A stretch of 64,000 bases of DNA from Litoreibacter ponti (GTDB taxonomy: Bacteria > Pseudomonadota > Alphaproteobacteria > Rhodobacterales > Rhodobacteraceae). The notes beneath the pieces are model-generated. The model saw only the letters and a list, made by a program, of their open reading frames with translations, was not told the DNA's origin and searched no databases. Below, piece by piece: positions 39,717 to 49,174 of the stretch. The translations under genes were made by a program, and so were the position numbers. Each line of letters begins with the position of its first letter. Position 1 is the stretch's first letter. The DNA lies in NCBI RefSeq assembly GCF_003054285.1, contig NZ_QBKS01000002.1, positions 248,001-312,000 of the forward strand, given 5' to 3'.

Positions 39717-41033
39717 CTAGGCCGCCTTCGGCCCTTGCCCCCGACGCCGCCGTGTGCGCTTGCGCTTGGGCGGCCCGGACGGCGCATCGCCCCCTCCCAC
39801 AGCCTTCGGCTTGCCCTGGCCGCGGCGCCCGCCACCGGGGCGTCCGCCACCGCGGCCACCGCCACCGCCGCCACGCGCCGGTTTCTTCTCTTCCTCGGAC
39901 GGCGCCCAGCGGCGCCCGCCTGCCACGGGAATGGTGATCTTGAGCATCTTTTCGATGTCTTTCAGCTCGCCCATCTCGTCGGGGGCGCAGAAGGCAATCG
40001 CCTCGCCCTCGCGGCCCGCACGCGCGGTCCGCCCGATCCGGTGCACATAGCTTTCGGGCACGTTCGGCAAGTCGTAATTGTAGACGAAGCCCACGCCGGG
40101 AATATCGATGCCGCGCGCGGCCACATCGGTCGCCACAAGGATCTTCAGCGTGCCCGCCTTGAACTGCGCCAGCGAGCGGTCGCGATGGTTTTGCGACTTG
40201 TTGCCGTGGATCGAGCCCGCGGCGAAGCCCTTCTTATCGAGAAGCTTCATCAGCTTCTCGGCGCCGTGCTTGGTGCGGCAGAAGACCAAGGCAAGATCGT
40301 CGCGGTGCTTGTCCATCAGCTCGATCAGCAGGTCGTTCTTGGCGGCCTTGGCGATGTAATGCACGCTTTGGGTGATCTTGTCGGCGGTCTTTCCGGGGGC
40401 GGCCACCTGCACGCGGCGCGGGTGGTCGAGGTACGTCGCGGCCAGCTCTTCCATCAGCTTGGGCATCGTGGCCGAGAACAGCAGCGTCTGGCGCTTCTCG
40501 GGCAGCAGCTTGGCGATCTGGCGCAAGGCATGGATGAAGCCCATGTCGAGCATCTGGTCGGCCTCGTCCAGGACGAGATACTGCGCCTCCGACAGGGTCA
40601 GGGCCTTCTGCTCGATCAGATCGATCAGGCGGCCGGGGGTGGCCACGAGGATGTCCATGCCGCGCTCGGCGGCCTTCTTTTGCGGGTTAATGCTGACGCC
40701 GCCCACGACCATGTTAATCTTCAGATGGCCGCCGCCCTGAAACATCTTCAGGTTGTCGCAAATCTGCTTGGCGAGCTCCCGGGTGGGGGCGAGGATCAGG
40801 GCGCGCACGGTGCGCGGGGCGGGCTTGGTGCCAAGCCCCATCAGGTTGTGGATCATCGGCAGCCCGAAGGCCGCGGTCTTGCCGGTGCCGGTCTGGGCCA
40901 GCCCCATGACATCGCGGCCGGTCAGCACGATCGGGATCGCCTCGGTCTGGATGGGGGTCGGTTCGGTGATGCCGTTATCGGCGAGTTTCTGGGCAATCTT
41001 GGGCGAGATGCCCAAGGCTTCAAACTTGTTCAA
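39717..41033 (-). CDS. rhlE: DEAD-box RNA helicase (RhlE type)
   Basis: This 438-residue ATP-dependent RNA helicase has the Q motif FEALGISPKIAQKLADNGITEPTPIQ, AQTGTGKTAAFGLP, PTRELAKQI, VLDEADQML, SAT and HRIGRTARAGREG. The C-terminal tail is rich in Arg, Gly and Lys, as in RhlE proteins. The likely start is TTG 41033 (MNKFEALG) with GAGAGG seven bases upstream. The only nearby ATG, at 41038, is out of frame and stops at once. The 68-base gap to the next gene on this strand holds no other signal. Confidence 0.92.
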   Translation of the reverse strand: MNKFEALGISPKIAQKLADNGITEPTPIQTEAIPIVLTGRDVMGLAQTGTGKTAAFGLPMIHNLMGLGTKPAPRTVRALILAPTRELAKQICDNLKMFQGGGHLKINMVVGGVSINPQKKAAERGMDILVATPGRLIDLIEQKALTLSEAQYLVLDEADQMLDMGFIHALRQIAKLLPEKRQTLLFSATMPKLMEELAATYLDHPRRVQVAAPGKTADKITQSVHYIAKAAKNDLLIELMDKHRDDLALVFCRTKHGAEKLMKLLDKKGFAAGSIHGNKSQNHRDRSLAQFKAGTLKILVATDVAARGIDIPGVGFVYNYDLPNVPESYVHRIGRTARAGREGEAIAFCAPDEMGELKDIEKMLKITIPVAGGRRWAPSEEEKKPARGGGGGGRGGGRPGGGRRGQGKPKAVGGGDAPSGPPKRKRTRRRRGQGPKAA

Positions 41034-41334
41034 AACATGTCCTCTCGTGACATGGGGGGCCCGATGGCCGCTTGGGGCCATGGGGGCGCGTTACAATGGT
41101 CGCGGGGGCGTCTCCCCCGCCGGACCCATTCGCGTGAATATCGGGAACGTGGATGTGCCTGCACCGGTGCAAAGCCCATTCTCAGGGCTCACGCGGCACC
41201 TCGTTTGGGCGCGGGCTTCCTGAGGCAAATGCGCCGTCACCCGGCATAAGTCAAGCGGACGCGGCAATTTTAGGTGGAGCCGCGCCGCCCACGCGCCTAA
41301 AATGACGCAACGAGACGACAAGGGCAGACGCAGC

Positions 41335-41742
41335 ATGGGCAAATCGATCATCAGCCGCTCGGCGGAGCAGGGTTTGCGCATGACGGGCCAGCGCCGGGTG
41401 ATCGCCCAGGTGCTGGAGGATGCCGACGACCACCCCGATGTGGAAGAGCTGCACCTGCGCGCCACCGCGGTGGACCCCGGCATCTCCATCGCGACGGTCT
41501 ACCGCACGGTCAAACTGTTCGAGGAGGCAGGGCTGCTGGAGCGCCACGAGTTCGGCGACGGGCGCGCCCGCTACGAAGATGCCGAGCGCGACCACCACGA
41601 CCACCTGATCGACATGCAGACGGGCGAGGTGATCGAGTTCGTCGACCCCGAAATCGAGGCGTTGCAGGAGAAAATAGCCGAACGGTTAGGCTACCGGCTG
41701 AAGGGCCACCGGCTGGAGCTATACGGCGTGAAAAAGACATGA
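41335..41742 (+). CDS. fur: Fur-family regulator (Fur/Mur)
   Basis: This protein of about 135 residues (146 if ATG 41302 is used) has an N-terminal winged HTH (EQGLRMTGQRRVIAQVLEDADDHPDVEELHLRATAVDPGISIATVYRTVKLFEEAGL) and a dimerisation domain with HHDHLIDMQTGEVIEFVDPEIEALQEKIAERLGYRLKGHRLELYG. This is the alphaproteobacterial Fur/Mur type; many of these sense manganese rather than iron, so the metal is not certain. The gene overlaps the downstream TPR gene by four bases. Confidence 0.92.
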   Translation: MGKSIISRSAEQGLRMTGQRRVIAQVLEDADDHPDVEELHLRATAVDPGISIATVYRTVKLFEEAGLLERHEFGDGRARYEDAERDHHDHLIDMQTGEVIEFVDPEIEALQEKIAERLGYRLKGHRLELYGVKKT

Positions 41743-42278
41743 CCGCGCGGCCGTCCGAGGAGCTGATCATGTCCATCGTCACCCCGCTGCAATCGGGGCG
41801 GCTGGAAGAGGCGCTCGGGGCGGCGCGCACGGTCGAGGCCGCGTATCCCGACTTCCCCATCACGCAGAACCTGATCGGCATCATCTTGCAGGTGATGGGC
41901 CAGCTTGAGGACGCGCTTGAGCCCTTTCAGCGCGCCGTGGCGCAGCGCCCGGACTATGTCGAGGCGCAGAATAATCTTGGCGTGTTGCTACACCGCATGG
42001 ACCGCCACACCGAGGCCGCGACACATTTTCTGGCCGCCATCGACCAGCGCCCGGATTATGCCGAGGCGCTGAACAACCTCGCGCTTCTGATGCGCGACAT
42101 GAAGCGTGAGGCGGACGCGATGGTGCTGCTGAGCCGGGCTATCGACGTCTCCCCCGGCTACACACAGGCGCTCATCAACAAGGCCGATCTGCTGGAAAAG
42201 CTCGGGCGGATGGACGAAGCGGCCCTGTGCCGCCAACGCGCGCGCCTCGCCGGGCCCGCGGCGAAGTTCTCGCCCTAG
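41739..42278 (+). CDS. Tetratricopeptide repeat protein
   Basis: This 179-residue soluble protein has about four TPR units in tandem, for example LIGIILQVMGQLEDALEPFQRAVAQRPDYVEAQNNLGVLLHRMDRHTEAATHFLAAIDQRPDYAEALNNLALL. No signal peptide or catalytic domain is present. It overlaps the fur stop (ATGA) and is likely co-translated. It may be a scaffold or adaptor, but its partner is unknown. Confidence 0.88.
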   Translation: MTARPSEELIMSIVTPLQSGRLEEALGAARTVEAAYPDFPITQNLIGIILQVMGQLEDALEPFQRAVAQRPDYVEAQNNLGVLLHRMDRHTEAATHFLAAIDQRPDYAEALNNLALLMRDMKREADAMVLLSRAIDVSPGYTQALINKADLLEKLGRMDEAALCRQRARLAGPAAKFSP

Positions 42279-42553
42279 GGTCAGGCTTAACGCTTGTGGC
42301 ATGGGGCCACGCGAATCGCAGCCAGCCGCGCAACAGCACGGGTCGTTGACCAAAACTGTCCACAGAATGCCGGTTAAGAAGCTGTTTTCCAATAAAATTT
42401 TAAACGAATTGCGGCGCCACGCTTAGGGTTTTCAACCCCTTAGCGGGGTCTGTCAAATGCGCGACAAATGCCCCCGACCGCGCCGCGCCGCGGTAACGCT
42501 TTACTGGTAAACCGGCCCCTACTGTCCCGCCTTGGGTGAACAAGGGGACAGGT

Positions 42554-44308
42554 ATGTCTACGCTGTTGAACATAGACGCGCCGGACGTGGTGGACCGCTC
42601 GCACGAGATCGGCCAGACGAGCTTTGGGGTGAAATACACGGCCTTTCGCAAGTTCTCCCGCTTCGAAGACCAGATGGAAGATCATGACATCGGCATGATC
42701 CACTGGCCCGGCGGCAACCTTTCCGAGCGCGACGATGGCCGCTACGGGTTCGAACATAAAGGCCTGTTCAAACCCGTTGCCAACAAGCCCGATCTGGCAG
42801 AGGTTTTTGAGTACGCCTTTGAGCATGACATCGCCGTCGCCATCACCTTGCCCACGGCGCGTTATCAGGACGACCCGCAGGCGCTGGTCGAGGGCGCGCG
42901 CGCCTTTCTCGAAGATCTGCATTCCGGTGAATTTGGCACCCTCCCCGACACGCTGATCATCGAGATCGGCAACGAGTTCTACGACGTGTTCGAAGGCGGA
43001 TCAGAGGTGGTGAAGGCCGCCGATTACGCGCAGGTGGTCAACGCCTATTCCGACGTCATTGCCGAGGTCGAAGCGCGCTATGACGTGGACCCCGAACAGG
43101 TGGAATACTCGGTCCAGACCGGCAAGACGCCGGCGGCCAGCGAAATGATCCTGAACTCCCTGTCGGACACCAGCCTGATCAACAGCGACTACCTTTCGCA
43201 TCACCGCTACCCGTTCGAGGCGCGGGGCGCGGACAACCGGGTCGAGGACATTGGCGAAATCCTTGACGCCTACGACGCAGCCCGGGCGGAGCTGGGCCAA
43301 GACGACACCAAGCTGTTCGTGTCCGAGTACAACACCGCCAGCATCACCCGCGGCGAGGCGGCAACGCGCTATGCAGAAAGCGAAAACGGGTTGAGCCGGT
43401 CGCAGCTCGATGTTCAGGGGCGCTCGGACCTGAGTTTCGAGCGCTACTACCAGCAACAGCTCGAAATCCGCGACTACGGGATGGATCAGGCCGAGAATAT
43501 CTTGCAGATTTTCTCTGAATACCAAGGGCTTGGGGCGGAGGCGATGACCAGCTACGCATGGGATTCCGTCCATGCCGGGCGCCACAGCTTCGAGGGCACG
43601 GATGGCGAAAGCTACATATTCGTCGGCGGCGCCGTGCAGGACATGATGGCCGAAAGCCTGATCGGCACCCGCGTGCTGGATTGGTACGAGGACAATGACC
43701 ACAGCAAGCACGGCACGGACGAGGTGTCGGTCTTCGGCTTCGACAGCCCCGACAAGCTGGTGATCTTCCTGACCGCGCCCGAGGACGAGGATGCGGAGAT
43801 GCTCTACGACATCCCGCTCGACGATCTTGGCCCCGTGCAATCGGTCTGGGGCGAAAGCCTGACCGGCGCGCCTCCGGACAACTGGCAGGAGCTGTTCGGC
43901 GTGCAGGACGTACAGGGCGTCGACCAGAGCGCCGAGGCGGAGACCTTTTCCGTCGCCGCGCGCGAGGCATTTGCACCGGAAGTCGAAGAGGGCTTCGTGA
44001 CGGTCAGCTTCTCCGAGCCGGGCGAAGTGGTGCGGCTTGTCTTCGCGCGCAGCGACGCGGGCGAGGCGGAGATCGAGGAATGGGCGGGGAACGCGTCGAC
44101 CCAGATCGAAGAGGTTGTCGCGCCGCCCGTGCCGCCTGCCCCCGTGCCGGAGCCCGTCGAGGTCACGCCGCCCAACGTCGAGGAGGATCCAGCCGACATC
44201 TTCGATCCGCCCGTCACCGTGCCCCCGGACGAGGTGGAGACCGACGAGGACGACAGTTTCGGAAGCTTCTTCGCGTCGATCTTCGGCTTTTCCGTCGGTA
44301 TGGGATAG
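42554..44308 (+). CDS. Glycoside-hydrolase-like (clan GH-A fold) protein with acidic C-terminal tail
   Basis: This 584-residue protein has a TIM-barrel glycosidase appearance: an N-terminal WPGGN motif, the acid/base candidate Glu141 in IIEIGNEFY, and a nucleophile candidate Glu258 in FVSEYN. These are the Asn-Glu and Glu of clan GH-A. No N-terminal signal peptide is seen. The C-terminal 70 or so residues are proline- and acid-rich (PPVPPAPVPEPVEVTPP) and end with a Phe/Gly-rich segment, which is compatible with a type I secretion signal. The substrate is unknown. The start at 42554 is set by AAGGGG. It is alone between a TPR gene and atoE. Confidence 0.6.
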   Translation: MSTLLNIDAPDVVDRSHEIGQTSFGVKYTAFRKFSRFEDQMEDHDIGMIHWPGGNLSERDDGRYGFEHKGLFKPVANKPDLAEVFEYAFEHDIAVAITLPTARYQDDPQALVEGARAFLEDLHSGEFGTLPDTLIIEIGNEFYDVFEGGSEVVKAADYAQVVNAYSDVIAEVEARYDVDPEQVEYSVQTGKTPAASEMILNSLSDTSLINSDYLSHHRYPFEARGADNRVEDIGEILDAYDAARAELGQDDTKLFVSEYNTASITRGEAATRYAESENGLSRSQLDVQGRSDLSFERYYQQQLEIRDYGMDQAENILQIFSEYQGLGAEAMTSYAWDSVHAGRHSFEGTDGESYIFVGGAVQDMMAESLIGTRVLDWYEDNDHSKHGTDEVSVFGFDSPDKLVIFLTAPEDEDAEMLYDIPLDDLGPVQSVWGESLTGAPPDNWQELFGVQDVQGVDQSAEAETFSVAAREAFAPEVEEGFVTVSFSEPGEVVRLVFARSDAGEAEIEEWAGNASTQIEEVVAPPVPPAPVPEPVEVTPPNVEEDPADIFDPPVTVPPDEVETDEDDSFGSFFASIFGFSVGMG

Positions 44309-44396
44309 CGACGTCGTCAGGACCACCCATGAGAACCTCGCACCGGGCCGGGGACCGCCCGCAGGGCACCGAATACGTCGCACCTATGTCGCTGGG

Positions 44397-45704
44397 CTAG
44401 AGGAACGTCAGCCCCAAGACGATGATCGCGCCGCCGATCAGCAAATGCACGACGCAAAAACCCATGATGTCCTTGGCCTTCAGCCCCGCGATGCCCAGCA
44501 GCGGCAGCGCCCAGAAGGGCTGGATCATGTTCGTCCACGCGTCCCCCCACGCTACCGCCATCGCGGCTCGGGCGGGATCAAAGCCAAGCTCTGCCGCTGC
44601 GGGCAAGATGACAGGGGCCTGCACCGCCCATTGGCCGCCGCCCGAGGGCACGAAGAAGTTTACCAATCCGGCGGACAGGAAGGCCCACATGGCGAATGTC
44701 GTCTCCGTCGCGACCGAAACCATCGCGGCAGAGATCGAAGCCGCGAGCCCGCTTTCGACCATCACGCCCATGATGCCCGCATAGAACGGGAACTGGATCA
44801 CGATGCCGGCGCCGCCCTTGATGCCCTCCTCGAGACTGGCCAGCAGGTTGCGCGGCGTGCCGTGTAGCAGGATGGCAAGGGTCAGGAACAGGAAGTTCAC
44901 CACGTTCAGGCTAAGGCCCCCGCCCCCGAAGAAATGCGCGCCAAGCCAGATCAGGCCGATGGCGCCGATGAGCAGTGACAGGACCGGCGAGGTCTCGAGC
45001 TTGTCGGCGGGCCGGTCGGTCGAGCCTTTCGCCTCGTCCTCTTCGGCCAGCAGCGCCGGGTCGATCAGCACCTGCTCGCTCTCGGATGGCAGCATCGCGC
45101 GGTTGACCAGCGGGACGACCACGAACAGGGCCGCGACGATGATCAGGTTGAAGCTTGCAAAGATGGTCTCGGACGTGACGATCACACCGACCTGATCGGC
45201 GAACGGATGCCCCTCCGTGGCGATGGACAGCGGCACGGAGCCGGAAATGCCGCCGTGCCAGATCATGAACCCGGAATAGGCCGAGGCGATCAGCAGGCGG
45301 TAGTCCACCCGTACAAGCCGCGCGATTTCCTTGGCAAAGAGCGCGCCCACGACCAGCCCAAACCCCCAGTTGAGCCAACTTGCCGCAAGCGAGACCAACG
45401 AGACCAGCAAGATCGCGTTGCCGGGCGTGCTCGCTACGGTTGCGAGGCGGGCGAGGATGCCGCGCACCAAGGGCGTCGAGGCCATCATGAAGCCCGCGAC
45501 CAGCACCAACAGCATCTGCATGGAGAACTGCAAAAGCGCCCAAAAGCCGTTGCCCCACATGTCCACCACCGCCAGCGGCGACACCCCTTGGGTGGCGACT
45601 GCGGCGCCCATCACGATCAGGGTGAGGGACAGGACCAGCACGAAGGGATCGGGCAAATAGCGGTCTACGACGCGGGTCAGCGGGCGGGACAGGAAACGGA
45701 TCAT
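44397..45704 (-). CDS. atoE: Short-chain fatty acid transporter (AtoE family)
   Basis: This 435-residue integral membrane protein has about twelve helices and resembles the AtoE/TIGR00366 short-chain fatty acid transporters. Characteristic segments are WGNGFWALLQFSMQMLLVLVAG, LNWGFGLVVGALFAKEIAR, WHGGISGSVPLS and the C-terminal GGQWAVQAPVILPAA plus GDAWTNMIQPFWALPLL. The start at 45704 has GAGAGAGG nearby; a 25-residue in-frame extension looks non-coding. It is single and divergent from eno. Confidence 0.9.
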   Translation of the reverse strand: MIRFLSRPLTRVVDRYLPDPFVLVLSLTLIVMGAAVATQGVSPLAVVDMWGNGFWALLQFSMQMLLVLVAGFMMASTPLVRGILARLATVASTPGNAILLVSLVSLAASWLNWGFGLVVGALFAKEIARLVRVDYRLLIASAYSGFMIWHGGISGSVPLSIATEGHPFADQVGVIVTSETIFASFNLIIVAALFVVVPLVNRAMLPSESEQVLIDPALLAEEDEAKGSTDRPADKLETSPVLSLLIGAIGLIWLGAHFFGGGGLSLNVVNFLFLTLAILLHGTPRNLLASLEEGIKGGAGIVIQFPFYAGIMGVMVESGLAASISAAMVSVATETTFAMWAFLSAGLVNFFVPSGGGQWAVQAPVILPAAAELGFDPARAAMAVAWGDAWTNMIQPFWALPLLGIAGLKAKDIMGFCVVHLLIGGAIIVLGLTFL

Positions 45705-45838
45705 CAACCTCTCTCTTTCCGGCGCGGTTTGGCTGCGCCTGTTGAAGGCGCAAGGCGGCGGTCGGGCAAAAGGTTCCAAGAAACTCCCGGGCCATTGGGA
45801 CGCATCCGGACCAGATGAGGGGCCGTTCCAGCGGATTC

Positions 45839-45850
45839 GTTAGCGCTAAC
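45839..45850. promoter_or_regulatory. Perfect palindrome GTTAGCGCTAAC upstream of eno
   Basis: A 12-base perfect palindrome with a central GC lies 78 bases upstream of the eno start, in the gap shared with divergent atoE. Its form fits a LacI-family operator. CceR-type regulators of central carbon metabolism in Rhodobacter relatives use comparable sites. Assignment to CceR is an inference. Confidence 0.55.
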
Positions 45851-45928
45851 ACGGCCAACTTGCGCCCCGCGCCCAGCGCGCCTATACCCTGCCCCAACGT
45901 CATATCAGCCGACAAAAGGACATCCCCC

Positions 45929-47206
45929 ATGAGCACCATCATCGACATTCACGCGCGCGAAATCCTCGACAGCCGGGGCAACCCGACGGTGGAAGTGGAC
46001 GTGACTTTGGAAGATGGCACCATGGGCCGTGCGGCGGTTCCCTCGGGGGCCTCGACCGGGGCCTATGAGGCCAACGAGAAGCGCGATGGCGACAAGGCGC
46101 GCTACCTCGGCAAGGGCGTGCTGGAAGCCGTGGCTGCGGTCAATGGCGAGCTGGCTGAAAACCTGCTGGGCGAAGATGCGACCGATCAGGTGGGCATCGA
46201 CGAGTTGATGATCGAGCTGGACGGCACCGACAACAAGGCGCGGCTGGGCGCGAATGCGATCCTTGGCGTGTCGCTCGCCACCGCCAAGGCGGCGGCCGAG
46301 TACACGACCCAGCCGCTGTATCGCTACGTGGGTGGCACCAGCGCGCGGGTGCTTCCAGTGCCGATGATGAACATCATCAATGGCGGCGAGCATGCCGACA
46401 ACCCGATCGACATCCAGGAATTCATGATCATGCCGGTCAGCGCGGACAATATCCGCGAGGCGGTGCGCATGGGGGCGGAAGTGTTCCACGTGCTGAAGAA
46501 AGAGCTCAGCGCGGGCGGCTATTCCACCGGCATCGGCGACGAGGGTGGCTTCGCGCCGAACATCTCGTCCTCGCGCGAAGCGCTCGATTTCATCCTGAAG
46601 GCGGTCGAGAAGGCGGGATACACGCCGGGCGAGGACATCTACCTGGCGCTCGATTGCGCCGCGACCGAGTATTACAAGGACGGCAAATACGACATGAAAG
46701 GCGAGGGCAAAGTGCTGTCCTCGGACGAGAATGTCGCCTATCTGGCGGGCCTTGTGGCCGACTACCCGATCATCTCGATCGAGGACGGCATGGGCGAGGA
46801 TGACTGGGACGGCTGGGCCGCGCTGACGGGCGAGCTGGGCGACAAGATCCAACTGGTGGGCGACGATCTGTTCGTCACCAACCCCAAGCGTCTGGCCGAA
46901 GGCATCAAGAAGGGCTCGGCCAACTCGATGCTGGTGAAAGTGAACCAGATCGGCACCCTGACCGAGACCTTGCGCGCCGTGGACATGGCGCACCGGGCGG
47001 GCTTCACGAATGTGATGTCCCACCGGTCGGGTGAGACGGAGGACGCGACGATTGCGGACCTCGCGGTCGCCACGAATTGCGGACAGATCAAGACCGGCTC
47101 GCTGTCGCGCTCGGACCGGCTGGCAAAGTACAACCAGCTGATCCGCATTGACGAGACGCTGGGCGAAAGCGCGGTCTACGCGGGCACCTCGATCCTCAAA
47201 GGGTAG
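45929..47206 (+). CDS. eno: Enolase
   Basis: This 425-residue enzyme interconverts 2-phosphoglycerate and PEP in glycolysis and gluconeogenesis. Signatures are VPSGASTGAYEANEKRDGD, MPVPMMNIINGGEHADN-like VPMMNIINGGEHADNPIDIQEFMI, the metal ligands at LALDCAATE, ISIEDGM and GDDLFVTN, and LVKVNQIGTLTETL. An AAAAGGA site precedes ATG 45929. The palindrome upstream suggests repressor control. Confidence 0.98.
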   Translation: MSTIIDIHAREILDSRGNPTVEVDVTLEDGTMGRAAVPSGASTGAYEANEKRDGDKARYLGKGVLEAVAAVNGELAENLLGEDATDQVGIDELMIELDGTDNKARLGANAILGVSLATAKAAAEYTTQPLYRYVGGTSARVLPVPMMNIINGGEHADNPIDIQEFMIMPVSADNIREAVRMGAEVFHVLKKELSAGGYSTGIGDEGGFAPNISSSREALDFILKAVEKAGYTPGEDIYLALDCAATEYYKDGKYDMKGEGKVLSSDENVAYLAGLVADYPIISIEDGMGEDDWDGWAALTGELGDKIQLVGDDLFVTNPKRLAEGIKKGSANSMLVKVNQIGTLTETLRAVDMAHRAGFTNVMSHRSGETEDATIADLAVATNCGQIKTGSLSRSDRLAKYNQLIRIDETLGESAVYAGTSILKG

Positions 47207-47213
47207 CCGGTCG

Positions 47214-48224
47214 GTGAAGACGGTGCTTTGGATCATCGGCGGGGTGCTGCTGGCAGGCGGCCTTGCCGTGGTCTGGCTGGGATGGGTCTTGTCGGGCGCG
47301 CCAAGCCTGATGCCGGCGCCCGCAAAGACTCCCGCGCCCGAAGGGTTTGTTGCCAGCGACTACCCCCCGATCACCGAACTTTCGGCGCCTGAGGGCGTTC
47401 GTCTGATAGATCTGAGCGCGTTCGGCGAGTATTTCGAACACTACTTTCTGCCCGATGAGCGGGTCACCTATTTCCGCGTTTTTGCGGGCGACGAGATGTC
47501 GACAACGGTGTTTGTTGACGCGCAGGGACGGCTGATGGGGCAGATCAAGCTGCTGCCGAATGACTTTCCCATGGGGCCGCATTTCGTCGATCCCGACGGC
47601 TCGCACACGGTCACCGCGACGGAGGTCGGGCCTTACGTGCCGCATGTGCTGCTCGACGGTGAGGCGACGCAGGCGCGCCTGCAAGAGCTGCACGCGCAGG
47701 CCACGCGCTACCGCCGTTTCAGCTACACGGACATGCCGCGCGACCGGCCGGAATTTGATGCGAAGCTTGCGACCCATGTCTTCGAAATAGACGGCGTCTG
47801 GCACAAGATCGTGGAAGATGGCGCCACGTCATTGGACTGGAAAGGCGCCCCGTTCGAGCAGCTGGACGTACAATATGATATCTCGCGCAGCCTTGATCCG
47901 GCGGATGCCACGCGGTTCATGGATGGGGCCTACACGCTGCGGCTCACGCATTTCGACCAGCAGACTTATTTGGGGAAAAAGGGCGCCCCGATGGGAAGCA
48001 CCACGGGCGTGGGTCGTGGCGCGCAATGGCGGGGCGACGGGTTTTATACGCTTGTGGCGGGCGACGCGGAGCTGCGGTTCTCGCTTGTCGGAGACACGGA
48101 ATTCCTGTCGAACCCCAGCCGGACTTACCTGACGATGTCCGGCAAACCGGATCTCGACATGGTCGTACTGCGACATCAGGTCTATGGCCGACCGACCGCG
48201 GCCTATGTGGTTGCGCGGGACTAG
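47214..48224 (+). CDS. Membrane-anchored protein of unknown function
   Basis: This 336-residue protein starts at GTG 47214, eight bases after the eno stop. It has one N-terminal membrane helix (VLWIIGGVLLAGGLAVVWLGWVL), a proline-rich linker and a large extracytoplasmic domain with balanced, mostly beta-looking sequence. No family was recognised. It is probably co-transcribed with eno. The 3' end overlaps the convergent topoisomerase gene by four bases. Confidence 0.7.
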   Translation: MKTVLWIIGGVLLAGGLAVVWLGWVLSGAPSLMPAPAKTPAPEGFVASDYPPITELSAPEGVRLIDLSAFGEYFEHYFLPDERVTYFRVFAGDEMSTTVFVDAQGRLMGQIKLLPNDFPMGPHFVDPDGSHTVTATEVGPYVPHVLLDGEATQARLQELHAQATRYRRFSYTDMPRDRPEFDAKLATHVFEIDGVWHKIVEDGATSLDWKGAPFEQLDVQYDISRSLDPADATRFMDGAYTLRLTHFDQQTYLGKKGAPMGSTTGVGRGAQWRGDGFYTLVAGDAELRFSLVGDTEFLSNPSRTYLTMSGKPDLDMVVLRHQVYGRPTAAYVVARD

Positions 48225-49174
48225 GTCAGGAAGGCCAGAAGCTGCGTCTCGGACGTGCGCAGGTCGCGGATCGGGTCGGCCTCTGGCAGGTCCGGCTGTG
48301 TGCCCGCCAGCGCAATCACATCGGGGTGGATGTAGCTGTTGCGCGCAATCGTCGGCGTGTTTTTCAGCCGGTCGGCGGCGGCCTCTGACATCGCCTTGAT
48401 GGTGGCGTCGCCCGCGCTTGCGACCTCGAACGCCGCGACTGTTCCGGCCCAGGTGCGAAAGGTTTTCGCGGTCGTCTCCTCCTCCCCGCTGATCTCGCGC
48501 AGATAGTCGTTGAGCGTGCCGGAATTGATGCTGGCGGGCGCGCCGCTTTCGGTCCAGCTGAGCAGGGTTGCACCGGGCAGATCGGCTGCCGCGTGAAGCG
48601 CGCGCGCCAGCGTACGGTCCGACAGCGAGCGGCGCACGCGCTTGCCGCCCTTCGCGGTGTAGTCGAGCTTGATGGAATTGCCGCTGAGTTTGAGATGCTT
48701 GCGTGTCAGCGTCAGCGCGCCGTAGCTGCCGTTTTCCCGTGCATATTCCGGGTTGCCGACCCGCAGCGCCATCCGGTCCATCAGCGCGGCGGCGGCGGCC
48801 AACGCAAAACGCTGCGTGCCCTCGTCTTCGCCAAGGTCCTTGCGGATGCGGCGGCGCATACGCGGAAGAGCCGCCCCGAAAAGCGGCAAGGCATCGAATT
48901 TGGCGCGCGCCTGCTGCTCGGACCACAGCTCGTGGTAGCGATACTGCTTGCGGGCGCGCGTGTCTTTGCCGGTGGCCTGAAGGTGGCCGTTTTCCAGCGG
49001 CGAGATCCAGACGTCTTCGTAGGCGGGCGGGACCGCCAGCGCCTCCAGCCGTTTGCGCTCTGGCCCTCTGGCAATGGTCGTCCCGTCCGGTCCGCGATAG
49101 GTGAAGCCGCGCCCGTGGCGCAGCCGCGCGATCCCCGGCTGGTCATCGCCGTAATAGACCAGCCCCGCGCTCAC
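48221..49174 (-). CDS. DNA topoisomerase IB (bacterial, poxvirus-like)
   Basis: This 317-residue type IB topoisomerase relaxes DNA supercoils through a 3'-phosphotyrosine. The N-terminal domain (PGIARLRHGRGFTYRGPDG, RLEALAVPPAYEDVWISPLENGHLQATGKDTRARKQYRYHELW) is followed by the catalytic domain with the conserved Arg and Lys (RVGNPEYARENGSYGALTL), FRTWAGTVAAFE, and the nucleophile Tyr in RNSYIHPDV. It overlaps the DUF2945 gene by four bases. Confidence 0.94.
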   Translation of the reverse strand: MSAGLVYYGDDQPGIARLRHGRGFTYRGPDGTTIARGPERKRLEALAVPPAYEDVWISPLENGHLQATGKDTRARKQYRYHELWSEQQARAKFDALPLFGAALPRMRRRIRKDLGEDEGTQRFALAAAAALMDRMALRVGNPEYARENGSYGALTLTRKHLKLSGNSIKLDYTAKGGKRVRRSLSDRTLARALHAAADLPGATLLSWTESGAPASINSGTLNDYLREISGEEETTAKTFRTWAGTVAAFEVASAGDATIKAMSEAAADRLKNTPTIARNSYIHPDVIALAGTQPDLPEADPIRDLRTSETQLLAFLT

